NCBI RefSeq assembly: GCF_026212465.1
Contig: NC_080049.1
Location: 16,252,904 to 16,316,903 of the forward strand
Length of the DNA stretch: 64,000 nucleotides
From: Amaranthus tricolor
Lineage: Eukaryota > Streptophyta > Magnoliopsida > Caryophyllales > Amaranthaceae
Reading direction: 5' to 3'
Position numbers and translations under genes: made by a program. Position 1 is the first letter of the stretch. Each line of letters starts with the position of its first letter. Under the pieces are notes generated by a model. That model did not search any database, was not told the DNA's origin, and saw nothing but the letters and a program-made list of their open reading frames with translations. Of this stretch, positions 50,564 to 63,100 are shown one piece after another.

Positions 50564-51436
50564 ATCTCCCCTTGATGAAAGTCAAAACCATATTTTCCTA
50601 AATCATATTACTAAGTGAACATGAATTGAAAAACATGATAAGAACAATTACTGAGATATTTTATAAATCACGTTAAGTTATAATTAAACAGAAACTTTTC
50701 AAGACTTTGAAAACTGTTTCAAAAACATGATATAACATAGATATAAGCCAATAAAAACATATGCATGGATAATAAATCAATAGCATAATAAACCATTATC
50801 CACAATCACAAGTAAACAAATATCCAATCACAATACATGCAAAAATATAATTATCAACATTAAATTGTAGCATCATATCAACATTTCAAAATCAAAGTGT
50901 ATCATGATTATCAAACGATATAAATAGTAAACATTATGAACATCAATCAAGTAATAAACATGAACTTAATGAATGTACATGAATATTTATATTTATGATC
51001 AAGAAATAATACTGGAACATGTATATTTATGATCATGAAACAATAAACAATAATCAACAATCAAGTATCAAGCAAAGCATGAAGACAAAAAAAGCATAAG
51101 CATAAACATTACATAAATTTCTCCCCCTTTTTGACTTTCATAAAAAAGAAATCAGGGATGAAAATGTTGGGATTGTTTAACAAAAACTAACTGTTTGTCG
51201 ATTACAAAAAAATTTGTTCATCAACCATCATATAAACTACTTCTTAGACCTGGTTTTCCTTTTCTTGGAAGCCTTTGATTTGGCTGGTGTAAAGGTTTCA
51301 GGAGTTGTTTCGACAGTTGGTGGGGGTATTATTTGAATAGGGGTGGCATCAATCTCTTCTTCCTTCTCATTTTCCTTCTCTTCTACCTCTTTCTCTTATT
51401 TTTTCTCCTCTTTTTCTTTCTTCTCTTCTGCTTTCT
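50564..51436 (-). mobile_element. Internal 3' end of the copia-type element
   Basis: Minus strand upstream of LTR copy B. There are two purine tracts: AAAAAGGGGGAGAAATT (about 51121-51133) and CAAGGGGAGAT at the LTR. Multiple such tracts before the 3' LTR are known from Sireviruses. The tail of a charged frame (51237..51458; EKEVEEKENEKEEEIDATP, PPPTVETTPETF, KASKKRKTRSKK and stop), with one in-frame stop, may be the last ORF. AT-rich spacer lies between. The rest was lost where the next element begins. Confidence 0.5.
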
Positions 51437-51439
51437 CCT

Positions 51440-53354
51440 TGATAGCTACATTTTATCTTTATTTTTACCCCTATAAGTGGCTTGTTTAGAGTGAGGAAAC
51501 TCCATGTTATTGCATTGGATTATTGGATTTTACGCATGTTTTGTTGCTTTGGTGTTTTATTTCATCTCAAGATCTAATCAGCAATACCGAGCACAAACTA
51601 GCCCCTTTGGTTGCATACATTGCTCACCTAAACACCGAGGGCTCAAAGGAGTGAAACACCATGAGCCAAGCCACAAGAACAAGCCAAAAAGAAGCCAAAA
51701 TAGATCCACTCGACCAGAATAGGCTCGAGCCAAGGTGGCTCGAGCAGCATTGCTCGAGTCAGAAGCTGAGAATTACATTCGGGTCGAGCGAAGGGCATTC
51801 AAACTTCTACAGCTTCTGATCATCAGCAGGATTCAATTCAGGAGAACAAGATATCTGCTCGACCGGTCGAGTAAATAGGCTCGGGTCGAGCGGAGCCAAA
51901 TTTCACATTTTGTCTAATTTTTGAAGTTTCTAATGTTGGACCTGATGGTGGCTCGTATGGTCGAGCGGGATTCGCTCGAGTCGAGCGAAATGGGCGGCAA
52001 CAGTTTTTTCGATCTTTTTAAAGTATCATTCGAGGTCCAATTATATTTTTTTGCTTCTAATTGCTGCTGCCAAGACTGCTAGCCACCCTACCCTATCCAT
52101 TACGGGTGGCACCCCCCTTCCTACAACCTATGGTGGAGCAATCATGAAACCACCACCCCCACTTGTTTTTGAAGCCTATAAATAGAGAAGAGGAAGATGG
52201 AGCTATCATCTCAGTTTTCACCTTTCATTTTGAGTAATTTCTATGTATTCTTCATAGCTTTGCTTTCATTTCAATTAAGAATTAGTGTTTGCATAATTTC
52301 GCTTTCAATTCAATTAAGTATTTTCACTTTCCAAATACAATCTTAACTTCATCCTTTATTGTAATATTTTGCAACTTGGAATTCTTCAACCATTAATGTA
52401 CTATTATTGAAGCTTTTGGAAGGTATTACTTTGAATCATCAAATCATCTTGTTCATACTTAGATTGAACTTAAAAGAGTAACTTCTATCCTTGTTTATAT
52501 TGTTTTCAATTCATGTCACTTTGTCATCTTTGATTGTTTGCCTTTAAGTTTCATATATTCATGCTTGTAGTTCTTCAACTTATATTGCACTCATCTCTTT
52601 AGGCGACTCTAGTTTATTCTATTCATCTATGATTCTTGGCTTGTTTTCAATCTACAATTTCAATATGAGTATGAGTGAGTAGTTTGTTTTGGCTTAGGCT
52701 AGGCATCATCACCATGTGTGTAGTTTGAATTTCTTTCTGTACCTTTGGCTTGGTTGTGTTGTTTATGGTTTTAGATGGATTTTGCTTATGTTGTAGTGTC
52801 GTTGAATCGAGGGCGAGAGTCGTTTTTTAACGATAATCTATGCTTAAAAGTTAAGACATCTCCATGAGAATAGGTAGATACTTTGACTGGAAATGTTGAA
52901 TGTGTGCTTCATGTCTTAAATTATGCTTAGTTCCATGCGAATAGGTAGTTGACAATGTTTAGGAAGCTTTTGTTGCTCAAGAGAGAATATTAGTACTTAT
53001 GATACGTTCTTCCCCATAACAAAATATCCAAGACCTTAGGTTAATGTTTAGTAAACACTACTTTGGTGAGAAAGCCTAGCCTATGCCTCTTAGTTTATTG
53101 ATCATTTTATCCTTGCTTTTAGTTCATTGTATCCTTATTTACTTTTATGATTTATTTTCATTAAGTACTTTTAATTGCTTGTTTTAATTATTTCTATCTC
53201 CAAACATCATATTATACGTTTTCGAACACACTAATCGATCGAGAAACTATTAACTTAACCCCTACTCCTTGTGGATTTGACCCGTACTTTCCGACGTACT
53301 ACGCTACGTCGTGCACTTGTGGTATTACTATTGAAGGACGTAAAGTCCCAATCA
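51440..53354 (+). repeat. 5' LTR of an Athila/Tat-like gypsy element
   Basis: The end is fixed by CA at 53353-53354 followed by the primer-binding site. The start is uncertain: TG at 51440 or 51505. 51720-52000 is rich in GCTCGAGC-type near-palindromes. tataaatag at about 52178-52186 is the likely TATA box. Long, non-coding; the 3' partner lies outside the window. Confidence 0.6.
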
Positions 53355-53360
53355 TGTTTT

Positions 53361-53378
53361 TGGCGCCGTTGTCGGGGA
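53361..53378 (+). other. Aspartate-tRNA-type primer-binding site
   Basis: TGGCGCCGTTGTCGGGGA, six bases after the LTR: the well-known plant gypsy primer-binding site. Confidence 0.9.
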
Positions 53379-53494
53379 GTGGCGACTTTGTTAATTGTTT
53401 TTCTTAATTAGTTAGTTCATTGTTCTTTATCATTATGCGTTGTTTTCATTTTTCTCTTCACTTTGCACTTGACCCCGATTTTTGAATGTAGTGT

Positions 53495-54029
53495 ATGCAA
53501 ACTAGGTCTCAAGGACAAGAAAATCTTGTACCTATAAATACTGAAATTGGGAGAAGAAGAAGGAGAAGGAAACAACAAAAAATGGCGCTGGAACACCCAA
53601 AATCCCTTCGGGAATCCTGATTGGAGTCTAGGGTCGAGTATTGTTCAACCAACTATCACAGCCGCAAATTATGAGATCAAACCAGCTTTCTATCAATTCA
53701 TTGCTCAGAATCAATTTTCTGGCACTGAGATGGAGAATCCAAACGACCACCTAGATGAGTTCGTAAACAAGTGTGGCACTGTGAAATATCAGGGGATTTT
53801 TAATGAACAAATGACGCTGATTTGTTTCCCCTACTCATTTCGTGGTGAGGCAAGAGATTGGTTAAGATCTGAAGGACCAAATAAGTATCGCACTTGGAGG
53901 CATTATCTAAGGCTTTCGTTGCTCGATTCTTTTCACCAACCAAAACTGCTAAACTACGTAATGATATCACCTCATTTTGTTAAGAAGATGGTGAAGCATT
54001 ATACGAGGCTTGGGACCATGGAATCCCAG
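53495..54029 (+). pseudogene. Gag of an Athila/Tat-like gypsy element, truncated
   Basis: Starts MQTRSQG at ATG 53495, shifts frame near 53545, then reads the gag domain: QPTITAANYEIKPAFYQFIA, ENPNDHLDEFVNKC, FPYSFRGEARDWLRS. A second frameshift near 53920 moves the remainder (KTAKLRNDIT, EALYEAWDHGIP) to another frame. The gene stops at 54029 where a CACTA element inserted. No protease, RT or integrase is in the window. Confidence 0.8.
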
Positions 54030-54290
54030 CACTAGTGGAAAAAACCTCATTTGCTGTGGTTTTTTGGCCATTATTTGCTGCGGTTTTGGCCCCAAGCAAT
54101 AGTGATAGCAGCAAATGGCCTATTTTAAATGCTGCAGTTAATTACCGCAACAAAAAAGGACGTTATTTGCTGCGGTCAAGCCCAAACCGCAGCAAATAAG
54201 GAGGACTATTTGCTGCAGTCAACCCCAAAACCGCAGCAAATAGTCCTCCTTATTTGCTGCGGTTTTGGCTTGACCGCAGCAAATAGTTGG
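54030..54290. repeat. CACTA terminus with subterminal repeats and a large palindrome
   Basis: At least nine copies of TTTGCTG(C/T)GG or its complement. From about 54165 to 54285 they pair into an inverted repeat (gctgcggtcaagcc ... ggcttgaccgcagc; aaataaggaggact ... agtcctccttattt). Subterminal motifs bind TNPA-type proteins in En/Spm. Confidence 0.85.
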
Positions 54291-54814
54291 TATTTTTTTT
54301 TCTTTTTTCGTTTTATACTAATAATAATCCAATAATAATGTACAATGTAATAGCAATGATTAATCCAATAATAATCCAATGATAATCACAAATAATCACC
54401 AATAATCTCTTTGTAATAATAAACTCTCGATTGTATATATAATATAATATTATGTACGTACATATATATATATATATAATATACATTAAAGTCCTAAAAA
54501 ATATAATATACATTAAAAGTTATCAAGGACAAAAATCAGCAAGATACGCGACAATCTTGTCTTTTAATTCGCGCATCTCTCCACTTCTTAGAGGGCGTGT
54601 TTCCCTCGTATAAAACCTATAATATAATATAAAATTAAAAGATTAATAAACATTAGATTTTACCAATAATAATAATTTAAGAAAGTAACAAATACTTACG
54701 GAATCTATATCTTCGACTCCAAAAACCTTAACGGATTTTATAATATCATCCATGTACTTCAGCGTGTAGTAGCCGCAATCAACGGAAATAGAAGGTTGTT
54801 GAAAGCACTAAGAG

Positions 54815-56432
54815 AAAATAGATGTTAGTGCCAAAAACGCATAAAATCGCCACTTAATACGTAATTTCTAGCATATGACTATGATTTTCAATACTAACCA
54901 CTTCAAAACAATAATATATACCAATTAGTGTTGTGTGTCAAGTTTCGTGCAAAACAAACCAAGTTTGAGCTACTTTATGCGCAAAAGTGCCAAAAAGCGC
55001 TTAAAAACGCATAAAATCGCAACTTAACACGTAATTTCTAGCATATGACTATGATTCTCAATTCTAACCACTTCAACACAATAATATATACCAAATAATG
55101 TTGTGTGCCAAGTTGCGTGCAAATCAAACCAAGTTTGAGCTACTTTATGCGCAAGAGTGCCAAAAACGCTAAAAAACCTTCAAAATCGCAACTTAACACG
55201 TAATTTCTAGCATATGACTATGATTTTCAATTCTAAGCACTTCAACACAATAATATATACCAAATAATGTTGTGTGCCAAGTTTCGTGCAAATCAAACCA
55301 AGTTTGAGCGAGCTACTTTATGCGCAAAAGTGCCAAAAACGCTTAAAAACACATAAAATCGCAACTCAACACGTAATTTCTAGCATATGACTATGATTCT
55401 CAATACTAAACAATTCAACACAATAATATATACCAAATAATTTTTTGTGCCATGTTTCGTGCAAATCAAACCAAGTTTGAGCTACTTTATGCGCAAAAGT
55501 GACAAAAACGCTTTAAAACGCATAAAATCGCAACTTAACACGTAATTTCTAGCATACGACTATGATTTTCAATTCTAACCACTTCAACACAATAAGATAT
55601 AGCAAATAATGTTGTGTGCCAAGTTTCGTGCAAAGCAAACCAAGTTTGAGCTAATTAACAATACCAAACCAAGAAACAACAAAAAAGGGCAGTTAAGGAC
55701 AACAGCCTACCCGCTGATCAGCCTACCTTGCCACGTGGTTTGAGCCTTAACCATGGATATCTGAAGCCAAACAACCATGGAAACGTGATCCCCATACATG
55801 GACCAAGCCATCAAAGCCCAAGAACCATGAATGTAGTGCACACAACTCACTAGGATACGAGCGCAAGGTGGGCCAGTCACTGATCAGTGCTGATCAGTGC
55901 CCAAGCTAAGTGTTTTTGTTTTTAATTTTTTTTTAAGAGGCATATAGTATAGCACGTGATGTTTATAGCCGTTATCTAGATAGAAACCTATAAATAGATG
56001 TTGTCTCTCATGTATATGGATTCAGTTTTGTGATTAATAAGAATTCTCACTTTATATGCAAAAGTGCCAAAAACGCTAAAAAACCCTTAAAATCGCAACT
56101 TAACACGTAATTTCTAGCATATGACTATGATTTTCAATTCTAACCACTTCAACACAATAATATATACCAAATAATGTTGTGTGCCAAGTTTCGTGCAAAA
56201 CAAACCAAGTTTGAGCTACTTTATGCGCAAAAGTCCCAAAAACGCTTAAAAACGCATAAAATCGCAACATAACACGTAATTTCTAGCATATGACTATGAT
56301 TTTCAATTCTAACCACTTCAACACAATAATATATACCAAATAATGTTGTGTGCCATGTTTCGTGCAAAACAAACCAAGTTTTAGCTACTTTATGCGCAAA
56401 AGTGCCAAAAAAGTTTAAAAACGCATAAAATC
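54815..56432. repeat. 169-bp tandem repeat in a CACTA intron, interrupted
   Basis: Seven units plus partials. The shared string gcatatgactatgatt starts at 54871, 55041, 55210, 55383, 55552 (variant), 56118 and 56286, spacings 168-173. Units also share gtgccaagtttcgtgcaaa and ctactttatgcgcaaaagtg. Between units five and six, about 55643-56037 is unrelated (a TATAAATAG-bearing, LTR-like insertion). A decayed copy is at about 60010-60130 and a fragment at 61315-61360. Confidence 0.88.
55643..56037 (+). mobile_element. Possible short solo LTR or TRIM inside the tandem repeat
   Basis: About 395 bp unlike the repeat on both sides, with cctataaatag (about 55988) near its right end and tgatcagtgctgatcagtgc inside. 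Promoter near the 3' side is LTR-like. Clean TG/CA ends and a target duplication were not resolved. Confidence 0.35.
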
Positions 56433-56539
56433 GAATTTGTGTAGCTTTATTGCTGTCCATTTTGGAAATGTGGCTCTGGATGTGGATCCCATTTGTCCAC
56501 GCACTTTTATAATTGTGCTGAAATGCATGGGAAAAGTAA

Positions 56540-57060
<521 letters not shown>

Positions 57061-60000
57061 CACTTAATTTAAAACTTATGACCAAAAGTACATATGACCA
57101 ATAATATATGCACAGTGTTCGTTAAAGGACATATGACCAAAAGTATCCAATGCAAACTACAAGCGCAAATTTAAAATCAACAAATTAGAGATTAGGTGAC
57201 TTTAAAGATCAAAATATAAGTTCAATTTCAAAAATAAAACTTACTCTTCCGAATATGGAGCCAGAATGAACGTGTGTTTAGATGCAAGGGAATTAGTAAA
57301 AGCAGTCTCAATGTATGCTCTGACGTCATCTGGATCATTCACACATTTAGTACCTGAAATCGACTCAGGACAAAACCATCCAATTTTTATTGGAGGTTCG
57401 CAAGAATTTAGCTCCTCGTAAGCCGCACTAAACTCACGAATAAGAAAATTTTGTTAGTAATTCGGTTATTAAAACAATTAAACAACAATGCCTGACTTGT
57501 AAGATAATGAGTATCACCTCATGTAGACATGGATAAGAGCTACGTTCAGCATCTCTCCTCTCAAAAATTGCCCAATGTCACTAGGACCAATAATTACAAA
57601 CGGGCTTTCTAAAAAGCAGAATTGGTCATTCTACAGGTTTAGAATGATTGGGTCCTCCTCATGCAGGCGAGATGCACAAGTGTGCAGCCATTTGCAATCT
57701 TGAGAGAGATCGTTTAGCTCCGCATCAGTCAAAATTGGAGTGCTTGGCATCGACTTTGACCCATTCGACACCTTTGCTAAGGAACCGATCTCTCTCCAAG
57801 ATCCCTTTGGACTCTTTTTTCTATTTCAATTTATATAATTAAATTAGTGTTAGCATTCAATTAGAAAAATAAAAATAAATAAGGTACAAATGATTTTTAC
57901 CATGTTAGTGAATCGGACCCAAGCATATGGCCATGTGACGAAACTACCTAGGGCGTCTGATAGTTTATCAAGGCTCCATGCTGGCATTGGAACCGGGAGT
58001 GAGAAATCTTCAAACCCCTTTACAATAGTTTCCATGGTCACACTGATGTGGCCACTTGTAACAGGCATCGAATGCACTGTTTGCCCTCTTTGGTTGGCTG
58101 GGCCACACCATATGCAACCTCAGTTAAGTCGCCATCACTAGCAACACCTAACTGAGGCAGCAAAAGATAACAAGGAGTTGCCTCTTGAAAATTGCGTCGT
58201 TTAGTATAATAAGAATCATAATAAAATATTAAAATGCGTTGCAATTTAAATTAATAAGTGCTTATATATTTAAAAACTATGTACCTATAGCACTGGCTCC
58301 GGATTTTGAGCAACGGGGTTTATGGTCTCCAGTGTGGGGTTTTCCCATTCAGGGAAAGTAATGGGCAAGGGTGCTACGGGGGTAATGGGCTCGGGTGTTG
58401 GCTCGACCGAAGCATTAAGATCCCCATGTTGACTTTCCTGATCCTCGACAATCACGTTTGCCAAGTCAACAACTGGTGCTCCCATCTTCTGCAACACGAC
58501 GGCCAGTTTGGCGAGAACGTCCTTCGTAATCTCTGTTCGGAGGGTTGCTACTTCATCCCGTAGCGTCGTTCGGGATTGAGTAGCAACACACTCTTTGCCG
58601 AATGGCTTCTGTAACCCTACGCGGACGCCTCCCTTTCTGACTACCCGCCCACTGTGGTCTTTCCCTAAGACCATATGCAATGCGTCAACATTGCCTCTTG
58701 GGGTGAACTCCCCCGTAGCTTCTTTTTCCTTCCAGCCCATCTGTTCAAATAAAAAGTGACATATATAGCAATTAGTATAAGTAAATTAAAGCCAAAGAAT
58801 ACAAATCAAATCAAGAATATACTTAATTATTTCAAAACTCACCACAGCATCAACAACCTTCTTCGTTCCCGGATCATTAATGGTAAATTTACCACTTGCA
58901 TCACGAGAATAAAGCCCGCAATACCAATCATGCACCCAATCTCCAGCAAGAGTATTCACGGATGCGGAGGTAGTCGTAGATGAGGGCGTGGATAAACTTT
59001 GATTGGGGTATAAACCTGCATCCACCCACTCTTTTCGGACCTCATCGTACGTTTTTTGGCCTAAGCGATGGTAAAACTTCTTTTTGCTTGCAGAATCAGA
59101 AGCTTTAGCACGCTTTTCCTAATTAATCAATAGAAATCGAATGTCATGTATTAGTTTAATGACTGAATCAAAAGAAGTAAATTCAAATCAAAAACAATAA
59201 TATAATATGAAATACTTACAACTTCTATGGGATTTGTTCTTTTGGCAACAAAGGCCTCCCAATCTCTCTACGATATGTGACCCCATATTTCGTAGGGCAT
59301 CTTCGAAGGTGCTTGCTCTCCACCTTCGTTTTCCGTTTTTACCTTTTGGGTTGTACGGGCACGCCTCTTCGTAATCCAGCCAGTTACTAGCTTGGAATTG
59401 AAATCTCTGAATCTTTCAGCAACAGCTGAAAGAAACACATTCTTCTTGTCGTCATCGCCCTCGATGTGGAAAAGATTCTACAAAAAAAAGTTATATTTAT
59501 TACTGTCAATTAAATTAATTTTAAAATGAAACTAAATGAGTAAAAATAGTAAAGTTGCTTACCACAGTATCATTCGATAGAGAGTTCTTCAAACCCTCTG
59601 GAACCTCGTTCCATGCGTGCAATATGGAAATCTTGCGGATACATAGGCCTACTTGTTTTCCATATTGCCTACGCCATTTTCCGCAGGGTTGACCCAATGC
59701 ATTGTATTCCAAATGCATGGGTTCTGTGACTTTGAGGTTTTTCGTAGGACCTCGCCCTTTTCTTTTCTTACTGTTAGTGGGAGCATCCATTGGTGGGGCA
59801 TCTTCTGTCTCAAAATCATTGTCAATTGGTGGAGTGTCTTCAGCCATACGCTCGTATCTCACAATTTGGTCCTCTTCACTGTCGTAACTACGATGCTCAT
59901 TATCCGAGGTCTCAATCTCGGGGACAATTTCGTCTCTGAATAGATGCATTGTATATCAGTACATGAAAGAGTATGAATAGAAATATATTAGAACATAAGC

Positions 60001-60169
60001 TAAGTAATATTAAGAATATGACTATGATTTACAATTCTAATACGTTCAACACAATAATATATAACAAATAGTGTTATGTGCAAAGTTTCATGCAAAACAA
60101 ACCAAGTGCCAAGAACACTTTAAAAAGCTGTAAATTCATACCTTGTGAATCACTTAATTCAAATGTATT

Positions 60170-63100
60170 CCTTCCGTGTGATCTACACACATATAACCAA
60201 CATCTACATCATCTTGATCCACTGATTTTTGATTGATAAAGGGAGGGGAGTCTTCAAAAGCTTCATATTCTTCCTCATCCTCAACATCACCTATATCAAG
60301 GATGCTTCTTTTACCCGGTACAACAATAGACCATTTTTATCAAACGGGTCTACAATGTAGAATACTTGCTTGGCTTGTGTGGCTAGTATGAATGGCTCCT
60401 CACTATAACGCAAACGAGCTAAGTCTACAAGAGTGAATCCACAAGGGTCGTCATTTTTTATGCATCGTCGATTATTATCTACCTACTTACATTTGAAAAG
60501 ACCAATATTTTTGAAGCCAAAATAGAAACCCCACTATTCTTTAGATAAGAGGACTTCTTGTCTTGGACTCAGTCCAAAATGTGAAGCCATTGACATCATA
60601 ACCCTCATATTTGTTGACATCATCACGCGGACCAAAAGCTAACCACTTAACAATTTCGGATACACCCTTGAGTTCTTCGCATATTACTCGATTATGAAAC
60701 CAATTAATAAACGTCTTGTTATGCAACTGCATCAATGCCCTATCCCCTTCAGAAGGATGTTTTGCGCGGAATATATCAAAATGCTCACTCAAAAAAGGAA
60801 GGACTTTCGGAATATGATGCAACACATACAAGTGTGCTTGTAGAAGGCTGTCTCGAGGAGGTGTGACCGATTTGGAGCCAATTGTCCTTTTCCTTCAAGC
60901 CTTCCTTCATGTCTAGAGGTGGGAAGTCCAATACGCTTTGCCATGGCCAAATACTCGGCTATGAAGTTACTATTCTCATCGCTCACAATGCCTTGAATCA
61001 TACTCCCCTCGGGTTGTGCTGGATTCCTCACCTTGTTTTGTAAAACACCTATGTGTCTTTCAAAAGGATAACACCACCTTAAAAAAACTGGACCCAAAAG
61101 CTTGATCTCACGAACGAGATGGACAATAAGATGAACCATTATGTCAAAGAAAGAAGGTGGAAAATACATCTCAAACTTGCATAAAGTTACAATCACGTCG
61201 AGTTGAAGTGCATCAAGTTTAAAGGGATCAAGAACTTTACTAAAAATTGTGTTGAAGAACGAACGTAGCTCGGTAATAGCATATCTCACATGATTTGGCA
61301 GTATTCCACGGATTGTGTGCCATGTTTCGTGCAAAACAAACCAAGTTTGAGCTACTTTAGCATCAACCGGCGCTTGATCCTTCGCACTCGCGTAAAATGT
61401 AGATGACGCCAAAATAGAAACCCTACTATTTTGTAGATACGATGACATCTTGTCTTGACCCTTTGTCCAAAATGTGAAGCTATTTACATCGTAACCCTCA
61501 TATTTGTTGACATCATCACGCGGACCAAAAGCTAACCACTTAACAATTTCGGATACACCCTTGAGTTCTTCGCATATTACTCGATTATGAAACCAATTAA
61601 TAAACGTCTTGTTATGCAACTGCATGAATGCCCTATCCCCTTTAGAAGGATGTTTTGCGCGCAATATATCAAAATGCTCACTCAAAAAAGGATGAACTTC
61701 TCGAATATGATGCAACACATACAAGGGTGCTTGTAGAAGGCTTTCTCGAGGAGGTGTGACCGATTTGGAGACAATTGTTCCTTTTCCCTCAAGCCTTCCT
61801 TTATGTCTAGAGGTGGGAAGTCCAATAGGCTTTGCCATGGCCAAATACTCGGCTATAAAGTTACTAATCTCATCGCTCACAGTGCCTTGAATCATACTCC
61901 CCTCGGGTTGTGCTGGATTCCTCACCTTGTTTTGTAAAACACCCATGTGTCTTTCAATAGAATAACACCACCTTAAAAAAACTGGACCCAAAAGCTTAAT
62001 CTCACGAACGAGATGGACAATAAGATGAACCATTATGTCAAAGAAAGAAGGTGGAAAATACATCTCAAACTTGCATAAAGTTACAATCACGTCGAGTTGA
62101 AGTGCATCATGTTTAAAGGGATCAAGAACTTTACTACAAATTGTGTTGAAGAACGAACATAGCTCGGTAATAGCATATCTCACATGTTTTGGTAGTATTC
62201 CACGGATTGTAATTGCTAAGAACACTTGCATCATTACATGGCAATTGTGAGATTTCATGCTTCCCAACTTCAGCTCATCATTTAGGCTCACAAATCTCTT
62301 CATGTTGGATGAGTAACCAGACGGAACCTTAATGCCATACAAATACTCACAAAATGTCCGCTTCTCTGCTTTGGAAAATGTGTAGCAAGCTGGAGGCAAA
62401 TAAACTCTGTCATTACTCATCTTCTTCTTACTGCCACCAACTTCATCAGCTCTATTTCTTTTCTTACTCAACTTTGGACGAAGACCCTTACATTCAAACC
62501 AATCTCGCACGGCCCTAACATCCTTTGTCTTACCTGGAATGTTCATGAGAGTCCCGAGTATGGCATCACATACATTTTTCTCTATATGCATAATGTCAAC
62601 ACAATGCCTAACCTGTAGATCTCTCCAATATGGAAGCTTCCAAAAGATTGATTCTTTTTTCCATAATCGGTCTTCACCCCTTTGCACTTGCCCCGTTTTT
62701 CCAAATACAGTCTCAACTCCCTTAACTTGTTCATAAACCTCATAACCGGTCAACGGTCGACGAGCTACACGGTCCTCAACCTCCCCATTGAACAACTTCT
62801 CCTTCTTACGATATTGGTGGTCTCGTGGGAGGAACTTTCGATGGTGCATGAATACGTGTTTGCACTTAGGAATCCACGTGGATCCATGTCATCGATACAT
62901 ATTGGGCATGCTTTCTTCCCTTTGTTCTTATAACCCGATAAGTTTCCATATGTCGGAAAATCATTAACGGTGCATAAAAGCATTACACGCAAGGTGAACT
63001 CCTCATTAGCATATGCATCAAACACTGAAATGCCATCATCCCACATCTTCCTCAAATCCTCAACGAGAGGTGCAAGATATACATCTATGTCATTGCCAGG

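Noticed and set aside
53547..53580. Start codon at 53547 for the Athila-like gag
   Set aside because: The first codon there is TTG; the family-like start MQTRSQG lies at 53495 in another frame, so a frameshift explains the open frame.
54815..56432. Regular 169-bp repeats considered as a CRISPR array
   Set aside because: Units are contiguous with no unique spacers, too long, and in a plant transposon intron.
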